NCBI RefSeq assembly: GCF_001949145.1
Contig: NW_019091356.1
Location: forward strand, 3,755,386 to 3,819,385
Origin: Acanthaster planci
Taxonomy: Eukaryota > Echinodermata > Asteroidea > Valvatida > Acanthasteridae
Length of the DNA: 64,000 bases
Reading direction: 5' to 3'
The position numbers and the translations under genes were made by a program. Positions 1-14,200 of the stretch are shown here, piece by piece. Every line of letters begins with the position of its first letter. The first letter of the stretch is position 1. The notes beneath the pieces were generated by a model. That model did no database searches. It was not told the origin of the DNA and saw only the letters and a program-made list of their open reading frames with translations.

Positions 1-2299
1 AAGGAATGGGTTGGATTTTTTTTTCAAAGTGTCGGATTTCTTGCAGTGCTGACCATGAATTATGGAAATCCATATCCTGGTCCCGTTCAATCCGATACAT
101 TCGTGCATGAATTGGGGTCGCTGAATATTAGTTTCCTCAACTGCTGCCATGCATCGTCAGGGTTTTTTATTAGTATTCTGGAGTTACTCAGTGCTGGCTG
201 AGACGAGTCATTTAAGATGCAAAAATTCAGGTGGTTAACACGTGTCAGGAATTCCTCGGAATATTCCTACCGTCAATATAAAAATTCTCCTTGCAGTCAT
301 GCGTGTGTCAAGATGCGCATTAAACATTTACAATTACAATTCATACAGGTGACAGAGTCTTCGGCAAAAATCAACACTTTGGAGATGCTGTTTGTTTCAT
401 TTTTTGTTTTCATTTATTCATGTACATACAGAAGTGTAGATGTATGGTGCAGGGAAGCAGAGAATACTAATAATACTCAATAAAATTTGGAATATTTTGA
501 AGTCGCAGAAAGCCTCAGTGAACAGCTTTGTATTTAACCCCTGGTACCACCTTATCTGTTTTCCAAGCCTCAAAAAAAAAAAAAAAAAAAGAAGAAGTAC
601 AGATTGTTTTTGCCAGCAGTGCATCTCAAAATCTTGTTGGTCGTTGGTCACACTAGGCAAAAACTTCAGGTTTGTCCCAATGTTTTCCTTTTAGTCAAAT
701 TCTCCCAGTTTGTCCCGAGTGTATTAATTGTGCAAAATTACTAAGTTGAGATTTGTTTGAAGCTCAGCCTCAATTCTAAGTCTGAATATTGGCCAGCAGT
801 GATGTGGCAGAAAGCTTAGCCTCAGAAAGTATAACCCCGGTGGTCAGGAAACTCACAAAGAACCATTTTTTTCATAATTGATTATCGGGTCAGCAACTGT
901 ATGCTTACACGTACCCAATTGGGCCAATTTGTTTATTTCTGCAAGTGAGGGCGGAGGTCCGATTCTTTCTGTACATAAATGCCAAATGTAAACATTTCAT
1001 GCCAAAGGATGGATTGTATTGGTTTGGTGGATCTGCATGGGAGTAGAGCTTTTAAAGGCGGAGACAGATTTATGATGTGCCATATGAGGGGGGGTGTCAT
1101 TGAATTTGCCAGACAATGTTGCCACAGGTTGGCACAAAGAATGGAAAAATTTGTCATGAAAGACCAATTTGCTGTGGTACAAGTGTTTATAACACAGGGA
1201 AGTTGATTTGAAACTGGGAAAGTAAATAAGGCTGCCTAAAATATTTCCATCAGTGCATCGTTAAAAGTGAATTTCTTTGTATAGGTCTGAAGAATGTAGA
1301 AAAATATGTTACCGGTTCTAGTAAAACCCAAGACTTGGGGCAAAATTTCAGACAAACTTTCTTTTGACGTGTGTTTGAAGAAGTTTGGATAAAATCTGAC
1401 CAAGATCTGGATCTTGAAATTCCAATTGAAATGGAGAAAAATGACCTTTAACAGTCAACAAACCAATTTAATGATTTGTAGAAAATTGTTCCCATGGAAA
1501 CTGCATTGTTGGCCAAAGGGGGTTTGAACTTGAAACTTCACACACCTCATTGATGGTGAAATTTCCCATTTGTTCCCTGATGCAATGTTTTAAATTTTGT
1601 AGAACCACACTGTGTCATGGGAAATAGTAAGCGTCGGGTTTTGTCAGGACCGGTCACATATATCTGAAAAAATGAGTCTTTATTTGAGTCCACTAGACGT
1701 ACACGTACATTCCAATACAACCTCCGATTATTTGGGTCATGTGGGTGGGGTCCAATATTGGTATGAAGTCACTTGGCAAGTGAACAAATTCTTGTGCTGT
1801 GGGGCCGGTTTCCGGACACCCAATGCAGTAAACTGTGTTGAAATGCCCAGTAGTCTGTCACCAGCACAGTCATGGGATATTTGATGTATGGTACGAGATG
1901 CAACTTGGATTACATTTGAATGAAGGGCCCACCACCATACCCTGTACATGTCTTACGTGGTTGTGTGGCACAGTAACTTCCAGTGTGCCACAGCACCTGA
2001 CCCCGCTGCAAGTAACAACTTGTGGAGAAGTGTGATATGGAGGTCTTGGCCTATAAATTGTTGAATTATTGTTGAGTTCTTGGGATCCAATCATGTCATG
2101 TGTAGTTTTAGAACATGGTAACCCTCCCCTCCCAAATGGTGATACAGAATCAAGATAAGGTTAGGGATGATTTGGCATTGAAATGGAGGGCATATTATTA
2201 CACGGATTTAGAAGACAAATTGGTTCATGTGAACGGACAGTGGAAATCAACATCTATTTTTGAAAACTTATATTATGAAAGGAATAGAACTTAAACCAG
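1..2299. other. No recognisable gene; upstream or intron of GALNT
   Basis: I see no coding exon here. The first GALNT exon found starts at 2300 after an AG acceptor and already encodes lumenal stem sequence, so this stretch is most likely intron, with the signal-anchor exon further left. Short open frames of up to about 90 codons occur on both strands but show no protein-like composition, no membrane anchor resembling a GALNT N-terminus and no conserved motif. The DNA is AT-rich with a poly-A run near 571-590. Confidence 0.5.
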
Positions 2300-5200
2300 A
2301 ATCATCTCCTTGACACCATTATCAATTCGTCTCTCAAACCAACAGAGGTGCCTCGGCAGTTTAACTCAGACGGTCCAGGGGAGATGGGCAAGCCAGTCAT
2401 CATTGAGCCGGAGAACAAGGCCGAGGCAGAGAGGCTATTCAGAATCAACGAGTTCAACCTCATGGCCAGCGATAGAGTATCGGTTAACCGGTCACTCCCA
2501 GACGTCCGTCCCCGCGGGTAAGAATTCGATACCATTTCCCCCCCCCAAAAAAAACCACAATTTGTGTCAACTTTAACCCTCTCAGATTTGTCCCAAATTC
2601 ACAGGAGATTTGGAAGGATTATGAATGGCAGATCCCAGCCACTATGACCCCAAAGTACAAAGGATGTGCCGTTGGTTTCCTGCACTGTAGAGGATTTAGC
2701 AGGATTGTAGACATTTTGCGGACAAAAAAAGAGTTAATAAGTTGATGACTTACCGAGGCCTGGTTGATGGATTTGCAGCTGACACATGTAAAATAAGATG
2801 AGGCACCAGAGCGGCAGCAAAGAATCTGTTGAATTATTTACAAATGGTTTGGAGACTGACATAGTGTATAATTTGCTGTGTAGTATTCCACTGATGACAA
2901 ACAATTGTTATTCTCCAAAATGATAAGCTAACTAGTTCTCCTCTGAGCGACACAGAACTCTATAAACTGTCTGTCCTCTTCAAGTAGGCCCCATCTTTAT
3001 TCTGAAAGTCTGATTGGGCACATTTTCACACAAAATTTGAAAGTTTTACTAATATATGCCTACATCATAAGGACAAAGAAAGATTAGCTGTGTTTCCGGT
3101 TACCCGACCCAACCTACAAAATCACACAGAACCTATATCGTTTTATTTGACAAATCAATAAAGTATAAAAACTTATGGGGCCTTGCCCCGAGCCAAATTT
3201 TGTGCACATGGTCCTGTACATTGTATTATTTTAATTTGTTTTTTCATGAGATGGACGGCTCTTGTGTGCTTGTATTTCAACAACCAGCTGCTTTACTGCT
3301 CAATCACAGAGCTGATACATAATATTGACAAGCACATGTACAGTGTTAATCTGACACTGACTTAGTACCTGTTACAAATATACACACCCCCCAAAGAAAA
3401 ACCGTCATCCGACCCTAATTTTTTGGGCTATAAAAATTAAAGAGTAAAAAAAGCCCATTTTACCCTAGACCAACCACTTTAATTTATTTTTCGGTGTAAT
3501 AGGAAACAACTATTTTTTTGTTTGGCCCGACCACAGTCCCACAAAATGGGAGGTAAGTTCTACAAAAATATTTTTTTGAGACTGAAATTATAAACGGCAC
3601 TTCCTTGGGGCCGCTGTTAATTCTTTTGATGGTGGGTCTTAATTAAAATGCCAGGAGTAATGCAGCAGTTGTAGTGAGATCAGATTAGGGAATCAAATCT
3701 AAAAATGGAGTTACTTTCAACTTTAACCGACTGACTGGGGCTCTGTGGGATCATCAAGTCATGTGAGCCAGATTGAGAGCCCTTGTTTTGCCTCAGGGCT
3801 TGCTGAGGTGAAGCAACTATGGAAGTGCTTGTCAGCTGAGGACAGGTCCTTCAAATGGAGTCCTTCTGAATGCCACAGGTCATCCATGTCACAGGGACAT
3901 GGTTGTATTGGTTCCATCACAGGTTGGGACATGCAGGATGCAGGCTTATCAGTGTACATTGTCAGTCTCCCCTTGCTACTCTAGAGATCCATAACCCGAC
4001 TACAGCACAGGGAGTTGTAATGACTTGGCCTGGAGTCAGATCTTTTCTATGTTAATAACCAAAGGCCACTAGAGTAATGAAGGAAATAAAACCCACTTCA
4101 GTGTTGGTTTTAAGCTTTGGTAGGGGTGGGTGGGAAATAGGACCATACCCCCCCCCAGAAAGGAATATCCCTGGGGGAAGGGATTGAGAGAACAGTACTT
4201 CTTTTGGGAGATCTATTTAATATTTCTTTCTTCTAAAAGCATGTAAAGTTATTGCCTCACCCCTTTAATTTTAAAGACCATAAATGGTCAGTAAAAATGT
4301 TTTGAAAATATTCCCCTCTCCCCAACAAAATCCTAGAAATGGGCTTTTTGTTTTTACTGGGCAGATATTCAACAGATGCAAAAATAAACTTTCGATCCGA
4401 CAAGAAGAAAGGTTGAAATTTTGATAGTTATTCCCCCATCAAATCTTGCCATTTGTCTCATTTGAAAGCTTGCAACTGAAAAAAATATCAGATCCCAAAA
4501 TGTCTGAGAACTTGTGAGAGTTTATCTCAGCAAGAAGAAATGGCCGAATCCCAAATGTGGGACTGTGCATGTGCATGGTCAAAATCTATCTGTATCCTGT
4601 TTGGTTCCATCACAGAGGAGGGAACACAAGGTTCCATGGAATGTCCATTTACTTCATAAGCCAATTAAGCGGCTCTCTTTTGGCTCCACTGACCCCTTCA
4701 GCATAAACATCCTTTCCTGTGCCAAACTCATTGCATAACACTTCCCCCAACTAAGAATGCTGTTCTTCCACAGTTATAAAAACCCTGATGGGGTTCCCTC
4801 GACCCCCCACAACATTCTTCACAGCCCACTCACATAGCTATTATCCTTGTAAACCCTCTGGGGATTTTGCCCTCTGCCTCTTCCAAAACAAGTTTTAAAG
4901 GAAAAGTCCCTCTGTTCCATCTGCAAGTAATCTGTTCAGTCCTGGATGACACATACACCTAAACTGTGACATCTGATAAAGTGATTTGTCCTGTCCAGAA
5001 AAAAAATGTGGTCATATCCAGCGGTGCATATAGAAGAGATCATCAAGATTTATCAAGCCTGTGCTTGGAATGCTAAGTATTCTTATTAACACATAAGTAC
5101 ATGCCTTATTTTTGTATACATCTGTCCATAATTTTATGATTTTTCTCAATTAAAAAATCAAAATCACACTGCTAGTTTGTCATGTTAAATACTACGTGAA

Positions 5201-8200
5201 TTGTGTATGTTAAAAAAATTGAAACTCCCTTAGAACTGAATTATTTTTGGTCAGTACCAGATCTGAAGAAATAAAATCTGAAAGATGCCCACAATATTCT
5301 CTATTTAAACAAAGCATATCAAACTAACGAAAATAAAACTGTTCTTTTTTAACCTAGCAAGACAACCCCTCTCCCCACCAGCCTCTCCTTTAAAAATAAA
5401 CATCTCCGTCAATTTGTTTTTCCGGAACTGAACTTGCCCTTGCTCAGTCTCGAACAGGATACCCTCATTTTCTGGTTATTCTGAGCCCCAGATTCTCGGG
5501 GCCTGCCCTAATTTTTCTCCTCATCGAGGAAGCCACGATGATAGACCGCCCCTTTAAATGACATTCTTCTCCCCCATTGTCTTCAGCCACTGGTTTAAAG
5601 ACAGCTGTAGAGGTTGCTGTGTCTGACCCCAGCATGATCGGCACATTCCTGGGTAACATAAACAATGAGGGATTGGTTCTCACCCTACATGCCCCAGCCA
5701 GAACATCTCGACTTAATCACGGCTGAAACTAAGGACAAAAGGACAAAGCCCTCTCTCTTGGCAATGTTGTGAGAATTAGCATCGTTGAAAATGCCGATTT
5801 TTGTCTAAGCGTGGTCTAGTCTAAGGAGGGTTGAACGGGTGAATTAATTTAAAAAAGATAGAATGCCTGACATTTCAACCCTAGCTGAATCTTTCTGAAA
5901 GGCGAGTGGAATTGTAGTCATTTTTATTTAGCTTTTATGTTGGCAGAAGTTTGGAGTGCTCGTGCGACTGAATCGTCTGAGGTCGGATTTATGCATTAGC
6001 TTCAGAGTCTTCAAGAATGTTTGATTCCTGCCAGATTACTTGTTTTCTCACAATTTCCTGTTCTCTTTCTGGTTAGGGTCGATGTTTTCCTCCTTTCCCT
6101 GATGTAACTATCCACGTTTACAGATTACGGGAAACGTACAATGTATGTCTCCCCAATTGGAAGGAAAATCCTTTGGATTTTATTCCACACAAACACTGTC
6201 AGGCAGAAAAAAAACCAACTTGTGATGTGGCACATTAGTGTGTATTTAAACCAGGGGGTGATGCCACATCTGACTTGACACGTGGTCGGTCCCCACCCCC
6301 AGAGTAACATGTGCAGTCTATTGATTATTGAAATCCTGCCTTTGTTGTCCCACTATAGAACGGAAAAAAAGCAAACTTCAGGGATAATGCCAGCATTAGG
6401 CGCTGAGCTGTTTCAATAAACGTCGTGTAAACACCGGTTTGTAATATGCATGGGTCGATTCAATTTTTCAGGGGAACATGTTTGTATGACTGGCAGCATT
6501 TCTATGAACGGATTGTGACTTGGTTTTACTTTTTTTTTTTAAATACAGGATAATGTAACTGAAAAGGGCAAAGGGGACGGTGATTTTTTTATCTAGTGGT
6601 TAAGTGTGAAGATTTTGAGTTGTGGAAGTTGACGGCACAAAAATTGGTTACTTGTTGCTATGTTAGTGAAATCCTGTTGCTGTGGTGAAAATGACATTTA
6701 AAAAAGATGCCTTCCCATCTCCAGAAAAATTCTATGTAAGGACCACTCCCGGTGATTATTCCTAAAGCCCATCTTACTGGCAAGTTGCCATAATCCTCAA
6801 TAGACCAATGGTACATTCTTCATACTTCAGTAAAAGGGTGTTGAAGAGCACTGTCTACCATAACATCCTGACTGTACCATAATGCTGAAAATTTGGTGTC
6901 GGTTTGAAAATTTAATATGTATAGGTAGGATGGTAAGAGTTCATAGATACAAAAACTTGTCTGGAGGTACTCTAGTTCTAATTTTCGTTTATCTCTGCAG
7001 GTGCGCCAATAAAGTTTACCCCAAAAATCTACCCACGACCAGCGTGATTCTGGTGTATCACAACGAGGCGTGGAGCACGTTATTACGCAATGTTCACAGT
7101 ATTATCAACCGGTCGCCGCCGGATCTGCTGGCCGAAATCATTCTGGTGGACGATGCCAGCGATCAAGGTAACGGTCGCTCATTGGCTGTGCGTATGACCC
7201 ATAGGGGGCGCTGTTCACTGATTGGCTTCCGTGTTCTGCAAGAAATTCTACAAGTTTGAAATTTCTGTCACAGAATGCTACCTGAAACTCTTCCTTTGCC
7301 TCTCAAAGCAAATCTTGATCAAAAGAGTTACCTTGATATTTGCCAAAGATTTGAAAAACAAAGTATTCCCTCAAAATGGCCATAAACCTGAAAATTATAT
7401 GTAGACTTGAATTATACCAAGTAGTACTTTATTTAAAAAAAGACTTCACTCAGTTAATCAATTACTGCTCGAGTGCTTGTTATTTTTTTTAATCTTTCAA
7501 ATAGTCTCTGTTTTTGAAGTACAGTAATCAAGGGATAGTTCTTAGTAGGAAGGAAATTAAGAAGGAAATTTCAGTGCATCCGTGTCAGGCTTCGGCAGAC
7601 ACTGCATGGTTTTAACATCAGTACAGGGTCCTTTTTATTGTTCATGCATGATTAACAGTTTGTATCTATGGTTTCCACCCCCTGAAGCTGGTCAAGTGTA
7701 ATAAATGATGAATTTGATTCCACGTTGCAGCCAGCTTCCAGCTTTATTGTGCATGCTCAGTCATGCATGATTCATATTAAAATCATTACTAAAGATGAAC
7801 AGATAAGTCAGTACTTGGGATGGAACTTCCAAGAATTAGAATTTGTTTTCATTTCTTTTCAGGGTGCAGTAAAAAATTTGTTGCTATCATTTTCTTCTTT
7901 TTAGTAATTTTTGTCTGAGTTAATAAAATTTCCAGTCTACACTGACATAAAAAAGGCAGACTGGTGCCAAAAAAAAGTTTCAACTTGGTGCGCAGTGCTC
8001 ATTAAGAACTGCATTTCAACAAAAAAGAAATCAGCTAGGCGTACTCTTCACATCCTGTGCCAAACATCTGTGATCACACACGGTGATTTTCACGCGCTAC
8101 TAGGGGATGTCACTCTTGAATAGAAATGTGTAACTTTTTTGTTCCTATACGGTTCGTATAAGGATTTTTGACAGGTTCCCCTCCAAAAAAACAAAATTCG

Positions 8201-11200
8201 TTAAGTAACTCATTTGATGAAAAATGATTGTGATTTTGACGTCTCTCCACAGAGCATTTAGGTAAAAAACTAGATGACTACGTAGGCAAGCTGCCCACAT
8301 CAGTACGCATTGTACGCATGCCAGAGCGATCGGGGCTAATACGTGCCCGCATGACGGGGGCGGGGGTTGCCAAGGGAGATGTGCTGACATTCCTGGACTC
8401 CCACTGCGAGGCGACGGAGGGCTGGCTGGAGCCTCTACTGGCGCGAATAGCCGCTGACAGGTACGTCTGGTGGGACAGGTGGCCGGAAGATTTCTTGAAT
8501 TGCTCGTTGGAGCCAAAATAGGTTGATTAAGGGGTGATGACACCGCTCATCAGTTGGACGGTGAATTTGAATCAAAGAGAATAGTGGAGGTAAACTGAAG
8601 AAACTTTCATGTAGACGATGCAGTTGTCATGGGTTGGATGAGGTTGCCATGGAGATGCTGCATGACTGTGATGGTAAGAGAGGCCAGTTCTGGGATGCTT
8701 GGATAAATAGCATGTTACTTTACTTAAGGTTCCTTGGGGGGCAAATTCCTTGGTGCCCGTTGATGTTAATTGAGATTGCTGACAAGAAAAGGAGCAGCAC
8801 TGAAACGTATGGCAGGAGTGCACCAGATTATGGTGGTCTGGTCACTGCCTCTCTGTCCGTTCAATATTTGTCAAAGATTAGCAAGCACCAAAGTGCTCTT
8901 CCAATTTTTACATTTTTTTCCCCTCTTTTACAAGTAGCTTTGGCATCTTGCAACTACTCGATGCTTCCTTTGAAATTTGGCCACTCAGATCAGAGTAGAA
9001 TTGTCAAGCTTTGTGTCAACCACAAAAGCTCTCCAGAAAAAACCAAACCCATGTTATCTGAGTTGTCCTTGTGTACTCCCGTTTTTAACCCCCATTTCAA
9101 AAGGTGTAATTCTCTGGTTTTAAAAAGTGACAGTTTTATTACACTTCTCTAGGAAAACATCAGTGTGCCCTGTTATTGATGTCATCAGCGACGAGAACTT
9201 TGGATACCAACATGGGAACGATCCGCAGATGGGAGGCTTTGGCTGGTCACTCTTTTTCAAATGGTATCCCATCCCCCACAGGGAGCGGGAACGCAGGCGA
9301 GGGGACATTACAGAACCAGTCCAGTAAGTTGGAAAGAGATTTTAGTAGTTGGATGTTGTCCTGTTAATTCTCAATTTGGCAGATTTAGAGCTGGGGCATC
9401 TTCTAGTGGATTTAATTGGGCATTATCTGCAAATGGGCAGTTAAGTATGGAACTTGCTGAAATGTGAGCAACCTCACGATCCAGTGTGACTGGATCAGAC
9501 CACAGTGTAGGTCTTCGAGTGAACCATTCATAAATTCTTGCTATCCTTACCGAGTTTGAACAAGCCTGTTCAATTCTCTGCTGTTGCTAACAGCTTTACC
9601 GCTTCTGTTGATGCCTTCATTAAAACCTCATTTCTAAACATGAAAACACTGAAATGAACAGAAGTGAAAGGGAAACTAAATTGTGTAATTGGGTATCTAT
9701 AATCCAGCTTACTGAAGACCAGTACACAGTTGCGTTCACAACATGCCGTTTGTTATTATTCCTCAGATCGCCTACAATGGCAGGCGGATTGTTTGCCATC
9801 GATAAGAGCTATTTCGAGGAGCTTGGTATGTACGATCCCGGCTTCAACATCTGGGGTGGGGAGAACCTAGAACTCTCCTTCAAGGTAAGATAATGCTTGT
9901 CCTTATGGAGTTGTGTTTATGATCTTATGTTGTATGCTGAGGGTTTGCATGACTCCTGTGTGGTAGCCATATTGGTGGTCAATGGTGACAGTGCATGCTT
10001 TTTACAGAATGGCACAAATGACTTAATTGGATGCACAGGCTATTCACATACACCCTATGTGCTCATGTTCATCTTTCTATTGTTTGAATGTGTTTGGCGC
10101 CCTCTGTTGAGAATATAATACAATGCTAGCTCATTGTAAAAAAAAACTGTGATATTATATTGTGGTAATTTACTGCTAATTGTGGACTGATGACAACTGG
10201 GATGAAACATTGACCAAAATAAAAGTGACGGGTTTGTGACACATCTTACGGCGTTATTTCATGGCAGAACGAGAGTTTGAAAAGCTTGAAATTTCCTCTT
10301 TCAAAATTGTACTCCTAATAAGAAGAGTTAATATAACAGAATTAGCCCCGAAGCAAAATTTGTGAAATTGTTGAAAATCCTAGAGTTGTTGGATTCCCCC
10401 CCACCACTTTCTTTGTAGTTATGGATGTGCGGCGGCAAGCTTGAGTTCGTCCCCTGCTCCCACGTGGGCCATGTCTTCCGCAAGAAGTCGCCTTACCACT
10501 TCCCGCCGGGCACCAACTACGTCAACCGCAACAACAAGCGGCTGGCCGAGGTCTGGCTGGACGACTACAAGAACTTCTACTACCGCATCTCGCCTGTGGT
10601 GGCCAAGACAGACCCAGGGGACTTGACGGAGCGACTGGACCTGAGGAAACGGCTGAACTGCAAGAGCTTCAAGTGGTACCTGGAGAACATCTACCCGGAG
10701 TCTTCCTGGCCGGTGGATTACAAGTCCATGGGAGAGGTAGGTGGCCGGTGATGCTGATAAGATGTGATTCGGTTAGGATTCGAACCCACAGTGTCTCTGT
10801 TACAGCCTTGAGTCATTCTAACCAGAGGATTGCAAATCCATAGGAAAGGTAGGTGGACAGTGATGCTGATAAGACGGGACTTGAGTTGGATTCGAACCGA
10901 CAATGTCTCTGTGACAGCCTTGAATCATTCTAACCAGAGGATTACAAATCCATAGGAAAGGTAGGTGGCCAGTGATGCCGATAAGACGGGACTTGAGTTG
11001 GATTCGAACCCACAGTGTCTCTGTTACAGCATGGAGTCCTTCTGGCCAGTGGATTACAAATTCTTGAGGGAGATAGTTGGTTAATTATGGTAATAATAAT
11101 TAACTTAGGTGGGATTTGAATCCACATTTTGCTGTTACTGCCTGGAGTCACCCTAGACTTTGACTTACAAGCTTTCTTACCCAAATAAAAGAAAATGCGA

Positions 11201-14200
11201 CTAACATAGAAGGGATTCGACCTCTTACTTGTTCTTACTTGTGCAGCCTTACCATGCAGTTATTAAACTTCAAGCACTTTGTAAAACATTTTACAGCCAA
11301 AACACAATGTTTTCATTTAAATAGGGAATTCGGATTAACATGGCGTCCTGTGAGAAGTTTGTTTCTTCACGTCAGCAAGAGCGTTGAGTCTGTGGAAATC
11401 TACGTGCTCAGCTCAAAACTGTCCTCCACCCCGGCGTATTTTTGTTACTGTTGCACTTTTTGTTTGTCTCTTTACAGATTCGAAACATGCAAAACAACAA
11501 ATGCCTGGACACCATGATGAAGGAAAGCGGCCACAAAGTGGGCCTGTTCGGTTGCCACGGACAGGGAGGAAACCAGGTAAGCCCCGGCGGAAAAAAAAGG
11601 AGGATAGAGTAAATATTCACCCATAATGCCTTGCACTTTCTCAAGCCAAGCAAACCACGTTGCGCAGTTTCCATCACCAGAACCCAATTTCACGGCGCTG
11701 CTAAGCAGTCGTTTTGATGTTTACAGAGGCTCCGTGGATTTCAAGGAGGCAGTAAGCACTGCTAAAGGCATGCTTACCTTGGAGGAAATAATTGCCTATT
11801 TTAGTGATGTTACAAAGGAAGTCTCCATGCTCATGCATGCAGTTTTTGTTCTGAGCGTAGCAACTTTCACGGCGCTGCTAAGCAGACGTTTTGACGCTTA
11901 CAGAGGCACCGTGGATTTCAAGGAGGCAGTAAGCACTGCTAAAGGCACGCTTACCCTGGAGGAAATGATTGCCTAATTTAGTGATGTTACAAAGGAAGTC
12001 TCCATGCACATGCATGCAGTTTTTGTTCTGAGCGTAGCAACCGTGTAATGTTCACTGGGAAATATGCTAATTGCTAAGCAAATTTTTGGTGCTACGGTTA
12101 GCAAGTTAAATAATGCGTAGTATACATTTGTTTTCACTGTGTGTGAGAGTAGCCGAAATAATTTACTGCTAGATGTATGAAATGATTGATTATAGCAAAC
12201 TTCTTTTATTATTATTCACCTGTGAGTTTGACCACATGTGTAACGAACAGTCCTATGTGTCTTCCAAACTGATTTTACATCTTTAAATATTTGCCAAACC
12301 AAAACTGTTCTGGGGCCCAATTTCATGGCGCTGCTTACAGCAAGCGAAAAATCGGCGCTCAGCGTAGCAGAAAATTCTGTGCCTACGGCGAACGTATTTC
12401 ACTGGTTAACGAGGAATATTGGCTGGTACGCATGCATTAATCCCGTAGCTAAGGATTCTGTGCTCAAAAGGTGAGCTCAGAATCTTTCTGCTAGTGTGGT
12501 TTGCACAGAATTGAGATCATAAGTGCGGAATTCTGAGGTAAGCAGCGCCATGAAATTGGACCCTGGGTAGACTTATGTCAAATTTTAAAGTGCCAATACC
12601 TTTTGAAAAGTATGATTTCAAATTCTTTTATCTTTACGCCTCTTCACCTAAACCCAAACTCCAAACAAACAAGCGTTACTCATACAGGTTACGATACCAG
12701 GTGGGTCGAAAATCACAAGTCCAACATACAATATTTAAACATTATTTGGGGTAAAAGTTCAGTGAAACCAAATTTCACCCCGGGTGTGTAGAAAAGTTTG
12801 GTTATCCTTCCATTAGGTCAAGACTTTGTCTTTGTCAGCCATTTCCTTTGCTAGCTGCATGTAAAGAGTAAACACTGCTTCATTCATTCACTCTGCCACT
12901 CTTAGATTGTACCATTCAGCGATTTCCTTCTGTACTCATACTTGGGCTCAGGTTGACGTGATGATGAGATTTCGCCACCTTTCGTAGTCCACCTTTTGAA
13001 TTGTTTCCCTTATGCAAGCATTGGTCATGGTACTCTGAAACCCTGCATGTTACAGCAATTGACATGATTTGGGTGGAGCAAAATTTTGTGGAAGATTAGA
13101 TTGAGGTGGTGAGAACGATGGGGCTTATCAAGCAGAGGTGTGCACTCGAACATACAATGCAGTTAGCAACACCAGGCTGTCAGATTGGTTGCATTGGGAA
13201 AGCTAGTGCTGTTTACAAGTCGACAATTAGAACATTCCGTGAAACTGGGGTTTTTTTTGTCTCGCATTCCCTCTGAGCAGATCTGGGCTATGACTAGGCT
13301 GCAGGAGCTGCGGCATGACGACGTCTGTCTGGACGTGGCCAGAGGCGGTCCCATCATGATGCTGAGCTGTCACTCACAGGGCGGTAACCAGCAGTGGGCG
13401 TACAACGCAGAGGTGAGTGGAACAACACAAGCTAATTCACAGTTCCGGGCATGGTCCCTGTCATTTTGCGGGGCAAGACAGGAAATGCGTTCGATAGAGA
13501 CGGAGCCGTATTCCTGAAGATTTTCGATGAAGATGAAAATGTACTCCAGTGTTGACTTGCAAAAACTAAGCAATGTCAGATAGTTTACATGACCCATTGC
13601 AAAGTGTGTTCAAAGCCTACATTTTGGATTGCTCATATTTATGTTAACCCTTTCACGCCGGGACGCGTTCAGACACGCTGTAAAAATTGAGATCCTCAGC
13701 CCGCTTTTCAGCTATTATTCTCGGCCCATGCTCGAGCTAACACGGTGAAAGAAGGCAGACCCTGGCTCTTGTGTATGTGGTAATTGGTCTTTGTGTGTAG
13801 CCCAGAAATGAAAAGACCGAATTTGCATCATAATAACTAGCTTCACAATAGTCCCCACTTTGTAAAGAGGCAACAGGAATGTGGAAGCTTGAGTAGAGTC
13901 GCATGCCACCGAACAATCAGCCTTTTCACCGGTTAATTCATGCTGCGGTTTGGCAGGTGGCCTTCGTGGCCAAGCGAGGTTGGAATTCTTGGAGTTTGCT
14001 TTCGGAAAGAAATTCCCGCCGAGAAGGGGTTAATGAAATACAGAAAGCTGTTGATGAGTAGAGTTCAGTTGCGACTTTCTGATTGGATCGAAATTAGCTA
14101 AACACCTGTTAGTTAGTCTCAAATTTGTCTGGACAACTGCTGTCTAACCTAAAAAATTGTTGTTTTTTTTCAACAGACGAAGGAACTGAAGCACAGCAAC

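Noticed and set aside
8145-8543. 132-codon minus-strand frame over GALNT exon 3
   Set aside because: Antisense shadow of the exon that encodes the DSH catalytic site.
11626-11976. 116-codon open frame with internal repeats
   Set aside because: Entirely explained by the 177-bp tandem duplication in an intron.
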